A DNA stretch of 64,000 bases from NCBI GenBank assembly GCA_015680685.1, contig MNCI01033529.1, forward strand, positions 1,012,636 to 1,076,635, given 5' to 3'. The notes beneath the pieces were generated by a model that saw nothing but the letters and a program-made list of their open reading frames with translations, searched no databases and had not been told where the DNA came from. Of the stretch, positions 1 to 12,395 are shown one piece after another; positions within the stretch are counted from its first letter, which is position 1; each line of letters begins with the position of its first letter. The stretch is from Gnetum montanum (Eukaryota > Streptophyta > Gnetopsida > Gnetales > Gnetaceae). Both the position numbers and the translations under genes were made by a program.

Positions 1-1621
1 TCCCAGTTTAAGGCCACAGCAGACTGTTAACATGTTATAATGTAAGAAAATGAAGCAAAAGATTTAATGCCCCTACGTGCTACACTACCGTAGACCTCTG
101 CTATGTTATAGGGGACAGGAACATCCATTACTACACTATAGTAGACAAGGGCATTACATGTCACCCATGAGATGCAGAACATTCCACGTTACACGTGAGA
201 GATGAAAGTAATAGGTGTTTTGACCTCTTAGGCTATAAATAGGAGGTTACCCCATAGTAATCTAGTTGCTTTTACTACTAGATCCTACACCGTAAACCCA
301 AAGCATAGTGTAGTTGAGTGGAGAGACAACGTAGTAGTCATAGCATAGCAATTGATATAAATGATAAACCCGAGTTTGTGAGTAGGAAATGGTGTGCAAG
401 AGTGAGCGTAGGCATCAGGGGCTTTCCAACCTAGATGAAGGGGGATGTACCCTATGACATCTCCCCAAGGCACATGTTGAGGAGTGGTAGGAGGCTCCAT
501 CCACTTGGTAAGTCACTACGCTATCTTTATTTTTTTTGTGTAGTTTATCAGGTTAGATTGTTATTTCCGTCACTATTTTGGTTGTCACGTTCATCACTGT
601 GGCTACACTATGAGTGTTGTTATTGCTTTTGTTACAGTTTTGGCTACTATGCTGTGGTTGTTGCCCCTTTGGCTGTAGTGGCTATGGTGCTCTCTATGCT
701 ATAGCTATGTGCAGCACCATCCTAACCACTATTGTTGGGAATGGCCATTGCGCTATTGCAAGGGTTTGGGTAGTTATGGATGGCATAGCGCATGCTCAGC
801 ATAGTGTACCACTCTTAGAGGGGATTTTTTCTACCAAGTTTTTATGCAATGTAGCATAGCATGTGCAAGGGAAGTTTATATTTTTTTTATTTTCATTTTA
901 CATGGTTGCATTTCATGCAGTGGGTCAGGACAACGGAAACATTGTGTGTTTTTCCAAAGCCGCATTGCTTTTCATTAGTGTGACTGTTACTATGTTACAT
1001 TTTTAGTTCCTATTACACTACATTGCCCTAGCTACCATGGTTGCCATGGTGCTATGCTAGCGGACCTGCTACATTGCTATGCTATTGGGACTGTTACTCT
1101 GCTACGCATATTAGTGTTTTACTTGCCATGTTGTCATGCTTGTCATATGGCTATATGTGTCGCACTTGTTACATTGTCATACTTGTTATATTGTTGCATG
1201 TCATACTTGCTACTTTCCTATGCTACATAGGATCCTATCATCCTACTATGCTGTGCATAAAGTGGCCATTACCCTTGTGCAAAGTGTAGTTGTTATGCTA
1301 CACTATACAAGGCATGCTTGCTACACTGTGTTGTGCAAGGCATAACCATTACCCTGTGTAGAGTGTGCATACTATGTTACGCTACATGTAACACCCTGCT
1401 ACACTACATGTGTTTAGTTCTATGTTATTGTGCCTGTGTGTTACTATTTTATGCCTAAGGAAAAATCTATACATCAAGGGTTATGCTGGGCTACTTTGTA
1501 ATCGTCACTTAAATGTTGCACTAACGCTTCTTTATTGTGTTGCATAGGGTCATGTTAAAGCCTGTCCTGATTGTGCTTGAACTAGTAGGATACATGTGCT
1601 ACCTAAGTGAACCTATGGCCA
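1..1621 (-). repeat. Left-family LTR 1 (3' LTR, partial, cut by window start)
   Basis: This stretch has no credible gene. It is unusually rich in short words such as GCTATG, GCTAC and GTAGC that form imperfect palindromes, the same words that fill the LTR at 10452-14018. Its last ~60 bases (ending ...CCTATGGCCA) align with the end of that LTR (about 14018). It is followed directly by a C-rich tract (minus-strand purine tract GGGGAGGGGGGG) suitable as a polypurine tract, so the element is read on the minus strand and this is its 3' LTR. A plus-strand TATA-like site (CTATAAATAG) lies near 234-243. The left end is outside the window, and the ORFs within are low-complexity chance frames. Confidence 0.5.
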
Positions 1622-1948
1622 ATGTCCCCCCCTCCCCATGCATGGGTAGGACATCAGGTGGTCTAGTTCTAGGAATGTGCATAGGAATTCCTAGAGTTCC
1701 TCCTTCGCCATTTTAGTGTGATCGTGTGGTAACACTTATCGACTGAAATAGCCATTGTACTTGTCAAAACGTTGGTGCCTAGGGAAAATTGGGGCATTTT
1801 GAAGTTTATTGTTGATGGGCCGATTGAGGGTGAAGGGGTGGAAGGCTCAAGTTAGTGCCCAAGGGGCTTAATATGCTTAAGCTGGATTTGGGAAATTCCT
1901 GAATTCAAATGCTACCATCAATACAACACATTGTTCATCATCTATCAC

Positions 1949-4816
1949 ATGGGCACCTACTTCCAGAACCCACCTGGAACCATTTATTGTGCTGGCGGGT
2001 GAGTCTTGTGAAGGTTTTTTAAACATGTTGTATGATTTTCCTTGCACTAGTCAAAAATTCTTACCATGCTTTGCATATTACAAGGATGATCTTCATGGTA
2101 ACAAGGATACATTGGCGTTGGCCCAAATGGCTCTACAAGAGTTCTCTTCTACTAGGAACGTACGTGTTGGTATCATAGAACAACTTGGGCTTAATTTCAA
2201 AACCTATCTAACTAAATATGTCAAGTTCTATGTGAAATGTGAAGAACTTGGTGGGTTGGATAGTGATTGGGCATCACACCAAGCTCTTACTATAAAAGAT
2301 GTTTTGGAGGAAATTTCACCATTTCCTACACCATTCAAACTTGGTGTGTTGAATCACGCATTGGTTTTTTTTTGTGTTCAAATCATGATTTTTCTTTTTA
2401 TTTTTCTAATTTTTGTCACTAATTATTGCAATAGAAAGAGAGTCCCAAGATGTTACAATAATCACCTCTAGGTGTGATGAAATAAACCTCTTCTTCAAGT
2501 ATAGGGAGGTGGATGAGACCCAGTGTTGGCTTTTCAATGGGGCCCCAGTGTTGGCTAGGGACAAGCAAAGACCAAAAGGGGATTTATATCCATAAGGTCA
2601 AGCTAGCAGTGGCCCAAAAGGTTTACCTTATCTTCCATGCTTGCGCCTTCCCCAAGCTACTCTCCCAACGATAGATCCTTGAAGTAGAGTAATCTTGGAT
2701 AATGAGGGACATTATGGAAGAAGGGACCTACTACAACTAGGCCAACTATCTCTCTGAAGGCTTGCAGGCTGAAATGTTCAAGCTTTGTGAGAAGCTTCAT
2801 GCCCATTTCAACATATACTATGCCCTCTTCGTAGCTTGCCTGTGATGCTTCGTGGAATTTTTGGTGGTTCGTGAGAATGGTGCGTGGGTGCAGCAAGATT
2901 GCACCTATATATCCAAGCCATGGATTTGCCAAGTGTTTCACACCACCTAATCCCAAGACCCCCTAGAAGCCATCGGGGAATCACTTTTAATAATAATGAG
3001 GGATCGGGTGGGGTGTATCTTTCGTGCCTCGAACATCGTTGGAGAGGCACCTCCCATTAACACATGCAATGTGTTAAGGAGGGTATTATAGCATAAAAAG
3101 TCTCATCCTGTAGAAGAGCCTTCTCGTACTAATAAAGAGAGGGGAAGAAAGTTACAGATCAAGGTCTGTAAAGTACATCCCATATTGGTAAGTGTTTCTA
3201 ATTGTTTTGTTAGTTAATTCTTGATTTTATGTTAGGATGTCCTACTTACCTTAGCCATGTTTAATATAAGAGAAAGAAATTTTGGCCCTTGATGCAAGGG
3301 CCTCTATTGTAGAGGAAGAAGAGGGCCCAGCTATATAGGAAGAGGCCCCTGTTACTGATGATCCCTTTTTAGAATGTGCTCTAGCACCTGAGGAGCATAT
3401 GACTATGGAAGATGCCACCACATTATTGAGTCAACTAGAAGGGGAGGGACTATAATTTGATGCTAGTGAGTTTGATTGCTTGCTTGACAGTGTCAATGGA
3501 TGATCCCCCTACCATCACCCCTAAGGGTTTGCTGGGTAAGAGCTTTGCACTCTCATTTATGTTTCTTTTTAGTTTTGTTGGTCTCCTCTCCATCATTGCT
3601 AACATGTTTTATTATGCAGCAGACACCACTGTTAAGGCCCCCAACTCTTCTTCCTCAATCCATCTCCAACCATGGACTGAGACCCCCGATAAATTCACCT
3701 TTATAGAGGCGTTTGTCGATGACATGATTGATCGCCTAAGGCAGATCGATCCTAAGATAGGTATGTTGAAATTACTACATTAGGCTCTCTAAGTTGTTGC
3801 ATTTTTTGCCATCATGCTATGACTCATGCTTGCCCACGTGTGATTGATAGCTTCTCGTCTCAAGTAGGACCCTTAACAGGTTGAGGTTGACATGGTGCCT
3901 ATACTCCCACTAGAAGTGATCAAGGTTTCTCATGATGTATATGAGGAAATGAGAAAATGTGCACTCTACTTGGCACAATCATTGTGGGAGTGTAGTTGTG
4001 TCAATGAGGACCTCTGGAAGAGGGTGTGAAAACTTGAGAAAGAGAAGGCTAGCCAAGCTGCTGAGTTGAAGGACCTTTGATCTAGAAATGAATTCCTATT
4101 AGCCCATGACACTCACGATGGTAGGTAGCGTACAGTTGTAATTGACTATGAAAGATACTAGATAGTTGTACAAAGTAAGAACAAAGCCACTTGTGAGATT
4201 ATTAAACAACACATGCAAATGGACCTTCTGGCCCAAAAGAATCAAGACTGGAAGGACTACACCGCCAAAGTATATGAGTGGGGGCAAGCACAAAAGAATC
4301 ATAAGCACATATACAAGATGGACCATGTTGCCTACTGCCAACAATATCAAGATGCTTTGATTGATTTTCATACCCATAAATTGTTTCTAGATGTCATTGG
4401 CGCTACTAAGACCTATGAGAAGTTCATGCAACAAGTAGTGGTTAGTGAGTCTCTTGAAAGAGAGATAAACTTACCTTATAGGGAGACCACTACTACCACC
4501 TTTTCACTAGGGCCACCTAGATGGATGGCCGTGGAAAAGGGAAAAGTTGCGGCAAGCGTTAATCTCAGAGAGGAAAATTGGGCCAACTTGACTAAGGAAG
4601 AAATCCTATGGCATCTTGCGGCTGGCATGGATAAGATACCCTCTAAAATGGACACAGGGCCATCTCAAGTTAGTGATTTGTTATTCTGTCAAAACTTACT
4701 TTATGAGAGCTTTATTGTAGTTTGACTTATTATTTTATTTTTGCCTTATGTAGGATGCAAATGGAGGTGCAGGACCTAGCGAGGCAAGAAATGGGGATGC
4801 TAATGAAGACTTATAA
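1949..4816 (+). pseudogene. Intron-containing antisense gene of left-family element, copy 1 (G1)
   Basis: Unrecognised protein gene lying opposite to the gag of its host element. Comparison with the copy at 14340-17509 gives exons: 1 ends at 1998; 2 = 2085-2343; 3 = 2435-3187; 4 ends at 3535; 5 = 3620-3760; 6 = 3851-4668; 7 = 4754-4816. Each listed intron begins GT and ends AG after a pyrimidine-rich stretch. The acceptor of the intron beginning at 3188 is unclear. Exon 5 is 141 bp in both copies, exon 7 is 63 bp in both, and exon 6 is 818 against 821 bp. The final exon joins in frame and ends at a stop (GPSEARNGDANEDL here, GPSKVVDEKKEEEP in copy 2). Exon 6 is rich in charged, coiled-coil-like sequence (KLEKEKASQAAELKDL). 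Exon 3 lacks roughly 290 bp present in copy 2, and several in-frame TAG/TGA codons make it a pseudogene. No family assigned; the layout resembles plant retroelement extra ORFs. Confidence 0.6.
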
Positions 4817-4975
4817 CGTGGTGGCAAAACATTTTATTCTTATTTTTAGATTTAATTTTTGTAAACATTATTGTATGAACTGAAATTTAATGAAAAGTAT
4901 AGTGTGAGAATTATTTTATTTCGTTTTGGTTAAATAAAAAAATTTGTGTTTGGGCCCCTTGTGGGCCCCTTGTTT

Positions 4976-5640
4976 TAGTTTAAGGCCATCTCGGGCCATT
5001 GCTAATTTTAGGCCATTTCAAGCCATGGAAATAGTTTAAGGTCATTTTAGGTAATTTCTTAATGATATTTTTTTTATTTTCTTTGTTTTAGAGAAGTAAA
5101 GTTACCAATTTTAGGCCTTAGCGGGCCACGATGGTAGTTTAAGGCCATTCCAAGCCATTACTAGTTTTAGGCCATTTCGGGCTGATGCCATGTGATTTCT
5201 AAGGGTTTGCTGCCAATTTTAGGCCTTAGCAGGCCATGAAAATAGTTTAAGGCCATTCTAAGCCATTTCTCAATCATGATTTTTTTATTTTCTTTGTTTT
5301 AGAGAAGTAAAGTTGCCAATTTTAGGCCTTAGCAGACCATGATGGTAGTTTAAGGCCATTTGGGGCCGTTGCCAGTTTTAGGCCATTTCGGGCCATGGAA
5401 ATAGTTTAAGAACATTTTGGTCCATTTCCCAATGATGAATTTTTTTTCTTTATTTTAGGGAAGTAAAGTTGCCAATTTTAGGCCTTAGTAGGCTGCAATG
5501 GTAGTTTAAGGCCATTCCAGGCCATTGCTAGTTTTAGGCCATCTCGAGCCGATGCAATGTGATTTCTAAGGCTCGACTGCTAGTTTTAGGCCTTAGCAGG
5601 CTGTGACAATAGTTTAAGGCCATTCTAGGCCAAGTGTAAG
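4976..5640. repeat. TTTAAGGCC/TTTTAGGCC minisatellite, copy 1
   Basis: Degenerate tandem array built from alternating units of the type AGTTTAAGGCCATTYYGGGCC and TTTTAGGCCTTAGCRGGCCA, with a higher-order period marked by GAGAAGTAAAGTTGCC near 5092, 5305 and 5461. GGCC and its neighbours recur every 15-20 bases. It sits exactly between the 3' end of the antisense gene and the 3' end of gag-PR, which converge on it. The same array occupies the same place in the second copy (17750-18060). Confidence 0.8.
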
Positions 5641-5674
5641 GTAAAGGCAACAAGGACAATGGAATCGGCCATCT

Positions 5675-5985
5675 TAATCATGAAATGTAAATCATGCAAA
5701 CAACAAACTTAATGAAAAAATGTAAATCACACACATAGCAAACATCTTGTGAAATGTAAATGATGTAAGTAGAAAACTTAATGTAAAATGTGAACCATGC
5801 AAATAGCAAAGTTAATATGAAATGTGAATAATGTAAAACACAAACTTAATGTAAAAATGTAAATCATGTAATCAACAAATTTAACATAAAAATGTAAATT
5901 ATGTGAACAACAAACTTAATGTACAATTTGAATCATGCAAACAATAGATTTAATGTAGAGTGTGAATCATGCAATTGGAAGCATA
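5675..5985. repeat. AT-rich ~38-bp minisatellite
   Basis: About eight imperfect tandem units of the form AATGTAAATCATGCAAACA followed by ACAAACTTAATGTAA. No such array is seen at the matching place in the second element copy (after 18070), so it expanded after the copies diverged. Confidence 0.75.
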
Positions 5986-6028
5986 ACAATTTACTATAGT
6001 GATGTAGAGGAAAGTTTCAATTATGCAA

Positions 6029-8710
6029 TTACTTTCTCATTTGACGTGGGTTAAGCGAGGTGTAGGGCCAAGATTCCTTACAGTGGTATTCATGTATGTC
6101 ATCACCTACCATTCGAAAGGGCAACTTAGCCCACATGGTTTCTTTATCTAAGTCGGCATTTTTGGCCAGCTCATCAATTAAGCATGGGGTTTCAACATGA
6201 ACACATGCTTCATTCTCAGAGATTACTATCTCTGAACCTTGTTCCATGTCAATGTTGTTGATGGCTTGGGGTGCTACTTCATCACCATAGATTACCACTT
6301 CCCTGCCCACGTAAGGCAAGTGGATTTCCTGATGTATTAGTGAGGAGACAGACTTTAGTTGGGCTAATCATGATCTCCCTAGGATCAGGTTAAATCCTAG
6401 CATCTCCTCCACCATGATGAACATTACGCTCATGGGGAATTGGTCCCCTACCATGAAGATAATGTGCATAGTTTCCTTTACCACTACATGCACCCCATTG
6501 AATGAATTTAGTCATGAAGTTGCCATGGGCTTCATTTGATCGATGAAGCCTAGTTTGTCCACTATGGGAAATGGGATGACATTGGTAGCAGCCCCATTGT
6601 CAATGTGTACCTTACAAACTTTGTGTTGGCCAACCCAAATTGTGATGAACATGGGAGCAGTTGTCACTTGACCCTTGTTAGGGTCATCCTTAATAAACTT
6701 ATCATGGAATGTCAACTAGGTTGTCCATGGTTCTTTAGCTGTAGAAAAAAGCATGACAACATGGATTTCTTTCTCTTCAGCCAGCATGTTCTCATTTACA
6801 ATAATGGACACTAACATGCGAACCATCACTTCACGATGCACTGTGGAGGTCATTATCAAGTCGTATAGGCTTAATGTTATATTTTTCTACTTTAGGGCCT
6901 ATTTAACCTATTACAGGGCATTCAAGAAGTCTTGCCCTTTGTCTTGTTGTTTTTTATCTCTCTCTTCTTCCATACACCCTAGAAGATAGATCTCCCAAGG
7001 GGGAGTGGTTTTCAATTGGGCACTAGGCTTTCTTGGGCAAGAAGGTGATGATCACATCTACATTTTTCTATAAATGGATAATGAGGAAGAGGCCATAGGC
7101 ACTGTTGACAATGGGGTAGGCTTAAGAGGACCTTGTGTGGTATGTTCCCTAGCTAGCTTGTTTGCTAGGCACTCTTCACACTTTTTTGGATGGGGAAGCT
7201 GGGGTGCAGCCTTCGTCACTTGATTTTGTGTTGGGGGAGGGGAACTTGCCTACCTTTGCATCCTAATAACGAACGATGCCTACATTTTGGTAGTGGGTTA
7301 TGGTGCAATTTTTAACACAAAGGGTGCAAGAGATGTCTGGCGAGGGGCCCTAATGACAAAGGGGGCCTGCAACTTAGTTGTTGTTGGAGTTTCTATGTTG
7401 CAGGGAAGTATGCTTACCACAAATGATTTTTGTGGTGGTTCAGGATTACTATCAACACCAATAGTGTTGATGGTGTATCCTGCATTGTTGGTGTTCAAGG
7501 GATGTTTGTAAATACCCATCAACTGGTTTTTAGATCGAATGAGCCTACTCTCATCTAGGACCAGCTTGCCCTAATCGATCATGCGCTGAATGTCATCTTT
7601 CAAAGCTAAGTAGTAATCCGTATCATGACCACATAGTTGGTGATAGTCATAGAAATGCTCTAACCTAAAATTATTAGGCACTGGTGGTTCATTAGGTGCA
7701 GCCAAGGAGGGGTTCCTAAGAACTTCACAGTACCTTTGATGGCGTTTAATAGCCTCCTCTAACATCCATTTGTGTTGTATATACCCATCTCCCAATAGTT
7801 GCTTCAAGAGTTTTGAAGGCTTAATTGGTAATGGGGTGTACTTTGAGTGATCCTTGTGCTCAAAGTTTGGCCTTGGCTAGGTTAGCGTTAGAGGCATTGA
7901 AGCCAAGGATTGAACAATGTTGTTGAAGCTAGGTCTGGCATTGGTGGGAGCGTTGGGTGCTATTATAAGCTTTTCATTATTGTTAGGTTTGGTTTTGTTG
8001 GCTACGGTGGCCATTGTGGTTGTTGCAACCTTTCCTTTTTCATTGTCCTTTTTGGTATGGGCAATTCTGTAAGTCATGTAAGCTAGGTCCCTACTAGCCT
8101 CCATCGTGTCTTGGATGCTCTTAGTTTGAGCGAATTCTTGGCTAAGTGAACGTGGGGCCAAGTAGTAAATCTTAGACTTAATGAAGTCATTGACCACATC
8201 CTTAAAGATGGCCAATAGGTGAGCCTCAGCAATGGGTTCACGTATCACATTCAAGGTTGCACTCCACCACTATATGAATCTCTACACAGACTCTAGCAGT
8301 TCTTACTTAATGCTCATGAGCTAGTCTAGAGTGACATCCGATTTTAATTTGTACCTAAAACGAGTCACAAATTGACCTAGCAGCTCTTCCAAGGTGGATA
8401 TTGAGGCACATGGAAGTGCACAGTACCAATCCAAAGCTTTACCTATTAGGGACATGGAAAAGACGTGGATGATGGTGTGAGTCCATGGTTGCAACAACAA
8501 GGATTCAAACCTGAAGATCATTAAATGTGCATTTGGATCACCCCCCATCCCACCCCCCCCCCCCCCATTGTATTTTGTAAATTGGGGGAGTGCCACCCTA
8601 GGGGGTAATGTGAGCATAGGGATAGCCAGGTTGATGGGGTCATCATGTTAAAAGTCCATGACCTAGACAATTTCAGAACCAGCAGTGTTAAGTTGTTTGA
8701 TCTCTTCATT
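6029..8710 (-). pseudogene. gag-protease polyprotein remnant, left-family element copy 1
   Basis: Retrotransposon capsid and protease region. The pieces 8617-8321, 8254-7877, 7807-7571, 7522-7298, 6715-6512 and 6319-6029 all lie in one reading frame, broken only by stop codons. In order: a Retrotrans_gag-type capsid segment (FSMSLIGKALDWYCALP ... LLGQFVTRF), a basic linker, a zinc-knuckle-like motif (YDYHQLCGHDTDYYLALK), and a retropepsin with DNGAATNVIP around the catalytic Asp and the downstream LGFNLILGRS / HQEIHLPYVGREVVIYGDE block typical of plant Ty3/gypsy proteases. A run of 14 C at about 8553-8566 (poly-Gly in frame) is a likely slippage site. No RT, RNase H or integrase follows, and the next segment is the minisatellite, so the element looks non-autonomous. 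Confidence 0.8.
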
Positions 8711-10427
8711 TTGGATTTGGATAAGTTGGAAAGCTTGATCCAAACCTGGGGATGTTGTGGGGGGTTGTGAGGCTACAAGAGTGGCCATTACTAATGGCAT
8801 TTTTGGGGAAATGACCTATCCCATGGGGGCATTGTCGGGGCCACCTTGGCAAGTGGTGTTGCTTGGGCGGCCCACTAGCTGGTGGGTGATGCTATTGGGG
8901 CAGCTACCATTGGTGGTGCCATAGGGTTGGTCACTTGCCCGGTTGGTGGAGCAACCCACAACCCCACATTTTGCTGCACTATGTGTGGAGCCTAATATTC
9001 TTGGGATTCATGTAGTGTGACATCTGTCATGGTTGGATGGTGGAAAAACCAATAGTTTCCATCCACCACATGGTTCAGGTAGGGCCCGTGACTAACGATG
9101 GGATGGATTCAGATGAGGTGACTGAAGCAGGACCTACATAAGGTTGTGATGTAGGCAGAGTGGGGATGTACAGAAGTGTAGACATCATCGACATTGAGTA
9201 TGCTTCCAAAGCAAACTGGGAAGGGAGAGTGACTGGGAACAAAGTTGAAGGACCTACATACTAGTAATTTGAAGACATTGGATGGCTTCCAATCACTGAA
9301 GGGAGTCTGGATTGTGGCAAGATCATGGCGATGATGAAGGGCATTGAGAATTGTGATTGATGTAAATGAGCAGCAGAGGTTGGAGGGACACTTGTGGTAT
9401 AGATTGGACCATCACCTTCTAAGTGGGAGTCCAACTCCTCTTGTCCATCCTACAAGGATTCTTCATAATGGGAAGCTATGTTCCATTCTCTTGCCCTGCT
9501 TACCTAGACAAGTTTATTCAGCATCCATTGGTACATCTCAGTTAGCGAGATGGTGACATTAGGAGTAGGGATGAACTCCCTCCCACCATGGTAGATGAAC
9601 TCAAAATTACATTTCTCTTCAAGTTCGTGATGGTCTAGTGGTATGTCTGCTTGCATCTTTGTGCACAGGAAATGGTATCACTCCTCATCTTGAGGTAGAT
9701 GTTCGAGCGATTGTTGTCATAGTCTCAAGGATTTCCTCGACATCAGGACTAGGTTGAGCAAGCGCTTAGGACCTATCATGTGTTGGATGGAGTAGGGCAC
9801 CTCCAGGTTCTAGGTGGGCATGGCAGTGGTGGCATGATTCATTTTCGGTTATGAAATTGGTGGAAACAAGAAGGGTATGCATAAGGAGGAGTTGCAAGAA
9901 GCATGTTGTTACGCTGAGCAATCATAGTTAAGAGCTGTAGGAGAGGAGGCTAAAACTAGGTACACTAGGAAGTGTCAGAAGTTGGCTTTCTTCATTGTTA
10001 TACCTGCTACATTGAGCAAGGCTACTATGGTGAAAATTTTGCTACGCTATACAAGACATAGATAGTGTAACACGATGGGCAGCATACTACGATGGGTAGC
10101 ATAACACTGTAGAGGGCATGATGCAATAAATAGCGTAACCTTACAAAGGGGTGTTACGTGGTTGATAGCGTAATACTATAGATGGATGTGTAGTGAGTGT
10201 ATCACACTGATCAGATCGCTACACCACACAAGATGTAGGCAGTGTGGCATGTTATAGTAAGCAAATGGAAGATTTTGTTCTACAAGGTTCCAGAGGAACC
10301 ATCGTTGTGACCAGTCTGCACCACCCGGTGTGTAAACAACCATAAGGATGTCACATCTATGCTAATAGGTAACAGGGTATAGATAGTGTGCAGGATTACT
10401 TATGATGCTTAGAAAGGGCATAAAGAA
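8711..10427 (-). other. Untranslated leader / gag N-terminal region, copy 1
   Basis: Between the primer-binding site and recognisable gag. A weak minus-frame continuation of gag (Pro/Ala-rich, then QAFQLIQIQNEEIKQLN) can be followed upstream to about 8800. Beyond that I see no convincing coding sequence. From about 9960 GCTAC/GTAGC palindromic words appear again. Confidence 0.4.
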
Positions 10428-10446
10428 GGCCCTCCTTCTAGTACCA
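10428..10446 (-). promoter_or_regulatory. Candidate primer-binding site, left-family copy 1
   Basis: Minus strand TGGTACTAGAAGGAGGGCC. The same 19-mer with one change (TGGTGCTAGAAGGAGGGCC) occurs at the same place in copy 2 (22329-22347), a few bases from a putative LTR end in both. It begins with TGG as primer sites complementary to tRNA CCA ends do. I could not assign the tRNA. Confidence 0.55.
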
Positions 10447-10969
10447 AAACTTGTAGTGACCAAAAAAGTTCGTGGCTAGAACACCAAGAGGTTATCGGGG
10501 GTATAGCCTAACCCCAGATCTACATGAGGGTCGTGCTAGAGTAAATGGAAGTGAGGCACCCTAAACAATCTAGTCGATCAGATAGGGACTTAATCGGTGT
10601 ACAATAACATTTCATAAACAATTATTTTAAAGATATTATGTATAACTTAGGTGATAAACACAAACTAATAAGAAATGATGCAAGATATGCTGATAGTAAA
10701 ACAAAATGAAACAGGCTTGAGTAAGAGAGTGCATTGCTCCAAGATTAGGGATTTGATCTTTGATTGACTTGAAGGTGTACAACTAATGCATAGTGTGGAT
10801 AGGCATAGCTTATAATGGAACAGTATGGTCATAGGTCTTGGACTACTACCAATGGCGTGCTAACAAGGAATGATGAGCTGGTGCTTGCTGGGCTAGAAGA
10901 GATCGGGAGGTGCTACTATTGGAGTTTGTTACTTGTTAACTGTTCACTTGCCAATCTCCTCACCAAAGC

Positions 10970-11045
10970 CAATCACCAGAAAGCCAAAATGCCAAAATGC
11001 CAATCACAAGAAAGCCAAGTTCAAAAGCCAGAAAATGCCAGAATT
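10970..11045. repeat. Short GCCAAAAT-type repeats in LTR 2
   Basis: Run of short imperfect repeats containing AGCCAAAATGCC and AGAAAGCCA, just upstream (plus strand) of the minus-strand TATA box, in what would be the transcribed R region of the LTR. Confidence 0.5.
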
Positions 11046-11072
11046 CAACCCTTTGAACATTATTCACCAGGG

Positions 11073-11080
11073 TATTTATA
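11073..11080 (-). promoter_or_regulatory. LTR TATA box (left-family LTR 2)
   Basis: Minus strand CTCTATAAATACC. Located 620-630 bp from the primer-site end of the LTR; the equivalent CCCTATAAATACC in LTR 3 (23034-23041) is 680-690 bp from its end. Matching placement in two diverged LTRs supports a real promoter for gag transcription on the minus strand. Confidence 0.65.
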
Positions 11081-11579
11081 GAGCTAGAAGTAGTAGAGAA
11101 ATTTCGTTTGGATGCCACATGTCCTAGGTTCCATGTGGTACAAACGTGAATGTGTCATACTACTATGTAGTGCTATGCTATAGTGTTACGTTGGCATGCT
11201 ACACTGCAGATGTAATGCTGAACGTGAAACCTATTATGCTGTAACCATACTATTCAAGTTGCATGTGCCAAAATCCAAGGAACTACCATGTTTGTTACAA
11301 AAAATGCCAATAATGAATGCAAAGTGGAGCTTGTGCTCTAGGACTACGTCTTCCCTACTCTAGCAAGCAGGGTCAAGCATTGCGACGACTTTGGGAATAA
11401 TCAGGGGGTGCAAAACAAGGCAAACTTGTTAATCCTATCTATTGAAGAGATGTCAGGATGGGAGTGACCATAGCCAATAATTTCTGGAGCTAACTAGAGA
11501 TGTCCTGATGCTTCCACGCAAGTGTTACACTAATTACACTTCCCAGCATATCAGCGTAGCGTAAACACTTGCATGCTAC

Positions 11580-12395
11580 ACTTTGCTATGCTATGTAGCA
11601 TAGCGTAGCGTAGCCACTAGTCTTAAGAGAAATTTTTCCTGAAAATCAAGAATACCTCGCTGAGGCCTGGCTAGGCAAGTAGCCTCTACAATTGACAACC
11701 CTACCTTCCATGTTGAAAGGTCTTAGGACCTGCAAAGTTCATCCTTGGGATGCTTTCATGCTTTGTGTCCTCTACTATGCTATGTAGCATAGCACAGCGT
11801 AGCAACTAGTGTGACATGAATTCCTATTTGAGCTGCAGCAGTTTGTTAAGAAGCTTTTCTTGGAACTCAGGGATGAAGTGGGATAGGTAGTCTTGGAGGT
11901 TAGAGCATGGCCAAGTGCAATTCTTTTGCTGGAACCACTTGGCAAAGGACCTGTGTGCATTCTGTCCCTACTACGCTATGCTACGCTATGTAGCGTAGCA
12001 CAGCATAGCACCCAGTTTGGCTTGGATTCTAACTTAACTTGCAAACATTTTATCATGGGATGTCAATCATGTCTTGGTGTGGTAGAAGAACAAGTATTCT
12101 TGATGGTTAAAGCATGAGCAACCATGTTTACTTTGTCAAAATAGCCTGAGCAGGAGCATTTCCACACGAGCAACCCACTCGCTATGCTATGCTATGTAGT
12201 GTAGCATAGCATAGCACAAAAATGAAGATTCTTTTGATGAAACTTGTCACATTTTTTCTAAATTGCGTTGCTCATGTATCAAGTATGAACTGGGGTAGAT
12301 GGCCTAGAGGGCTGAGTCATTGTCAATCTGCATCTTTGGTGCCCGATCAATCTTCTCAAGGCCTGTTATGCTATGTAGTATAACGTACTGTAGTA
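11580..12395. repeat. Palindrome array, one hairpin about every 195 bp
   Basis: Five near-perfect palindromes of the type GCTATGCTATGTAGCATAGC centred near 11594, 11788, 11988, 12196 and 12374. Spacing is roughly 185-210 bp, while the sequence between them is largely dissimilar. Each could form a hairpin or cruciform. They lie in the LTR portion upstream of the minus-strand TATA box. Confidence 0.75.

Noticed and set aside
435-1345. Several 60-90 codon plus-strand frames
   Set aside because: Low-complexity Cys/Tyr/Leu-rich translations of the GCTATG/GCTAC palindromic words in an LTR.
11580-12395. Regularly spaced palindromes considered as a CRISPR-like array
   Set aside because: Plant nuclear context, spacing near 195 bp, no constant-length spacers and no cas genes; they belong to an LTR.
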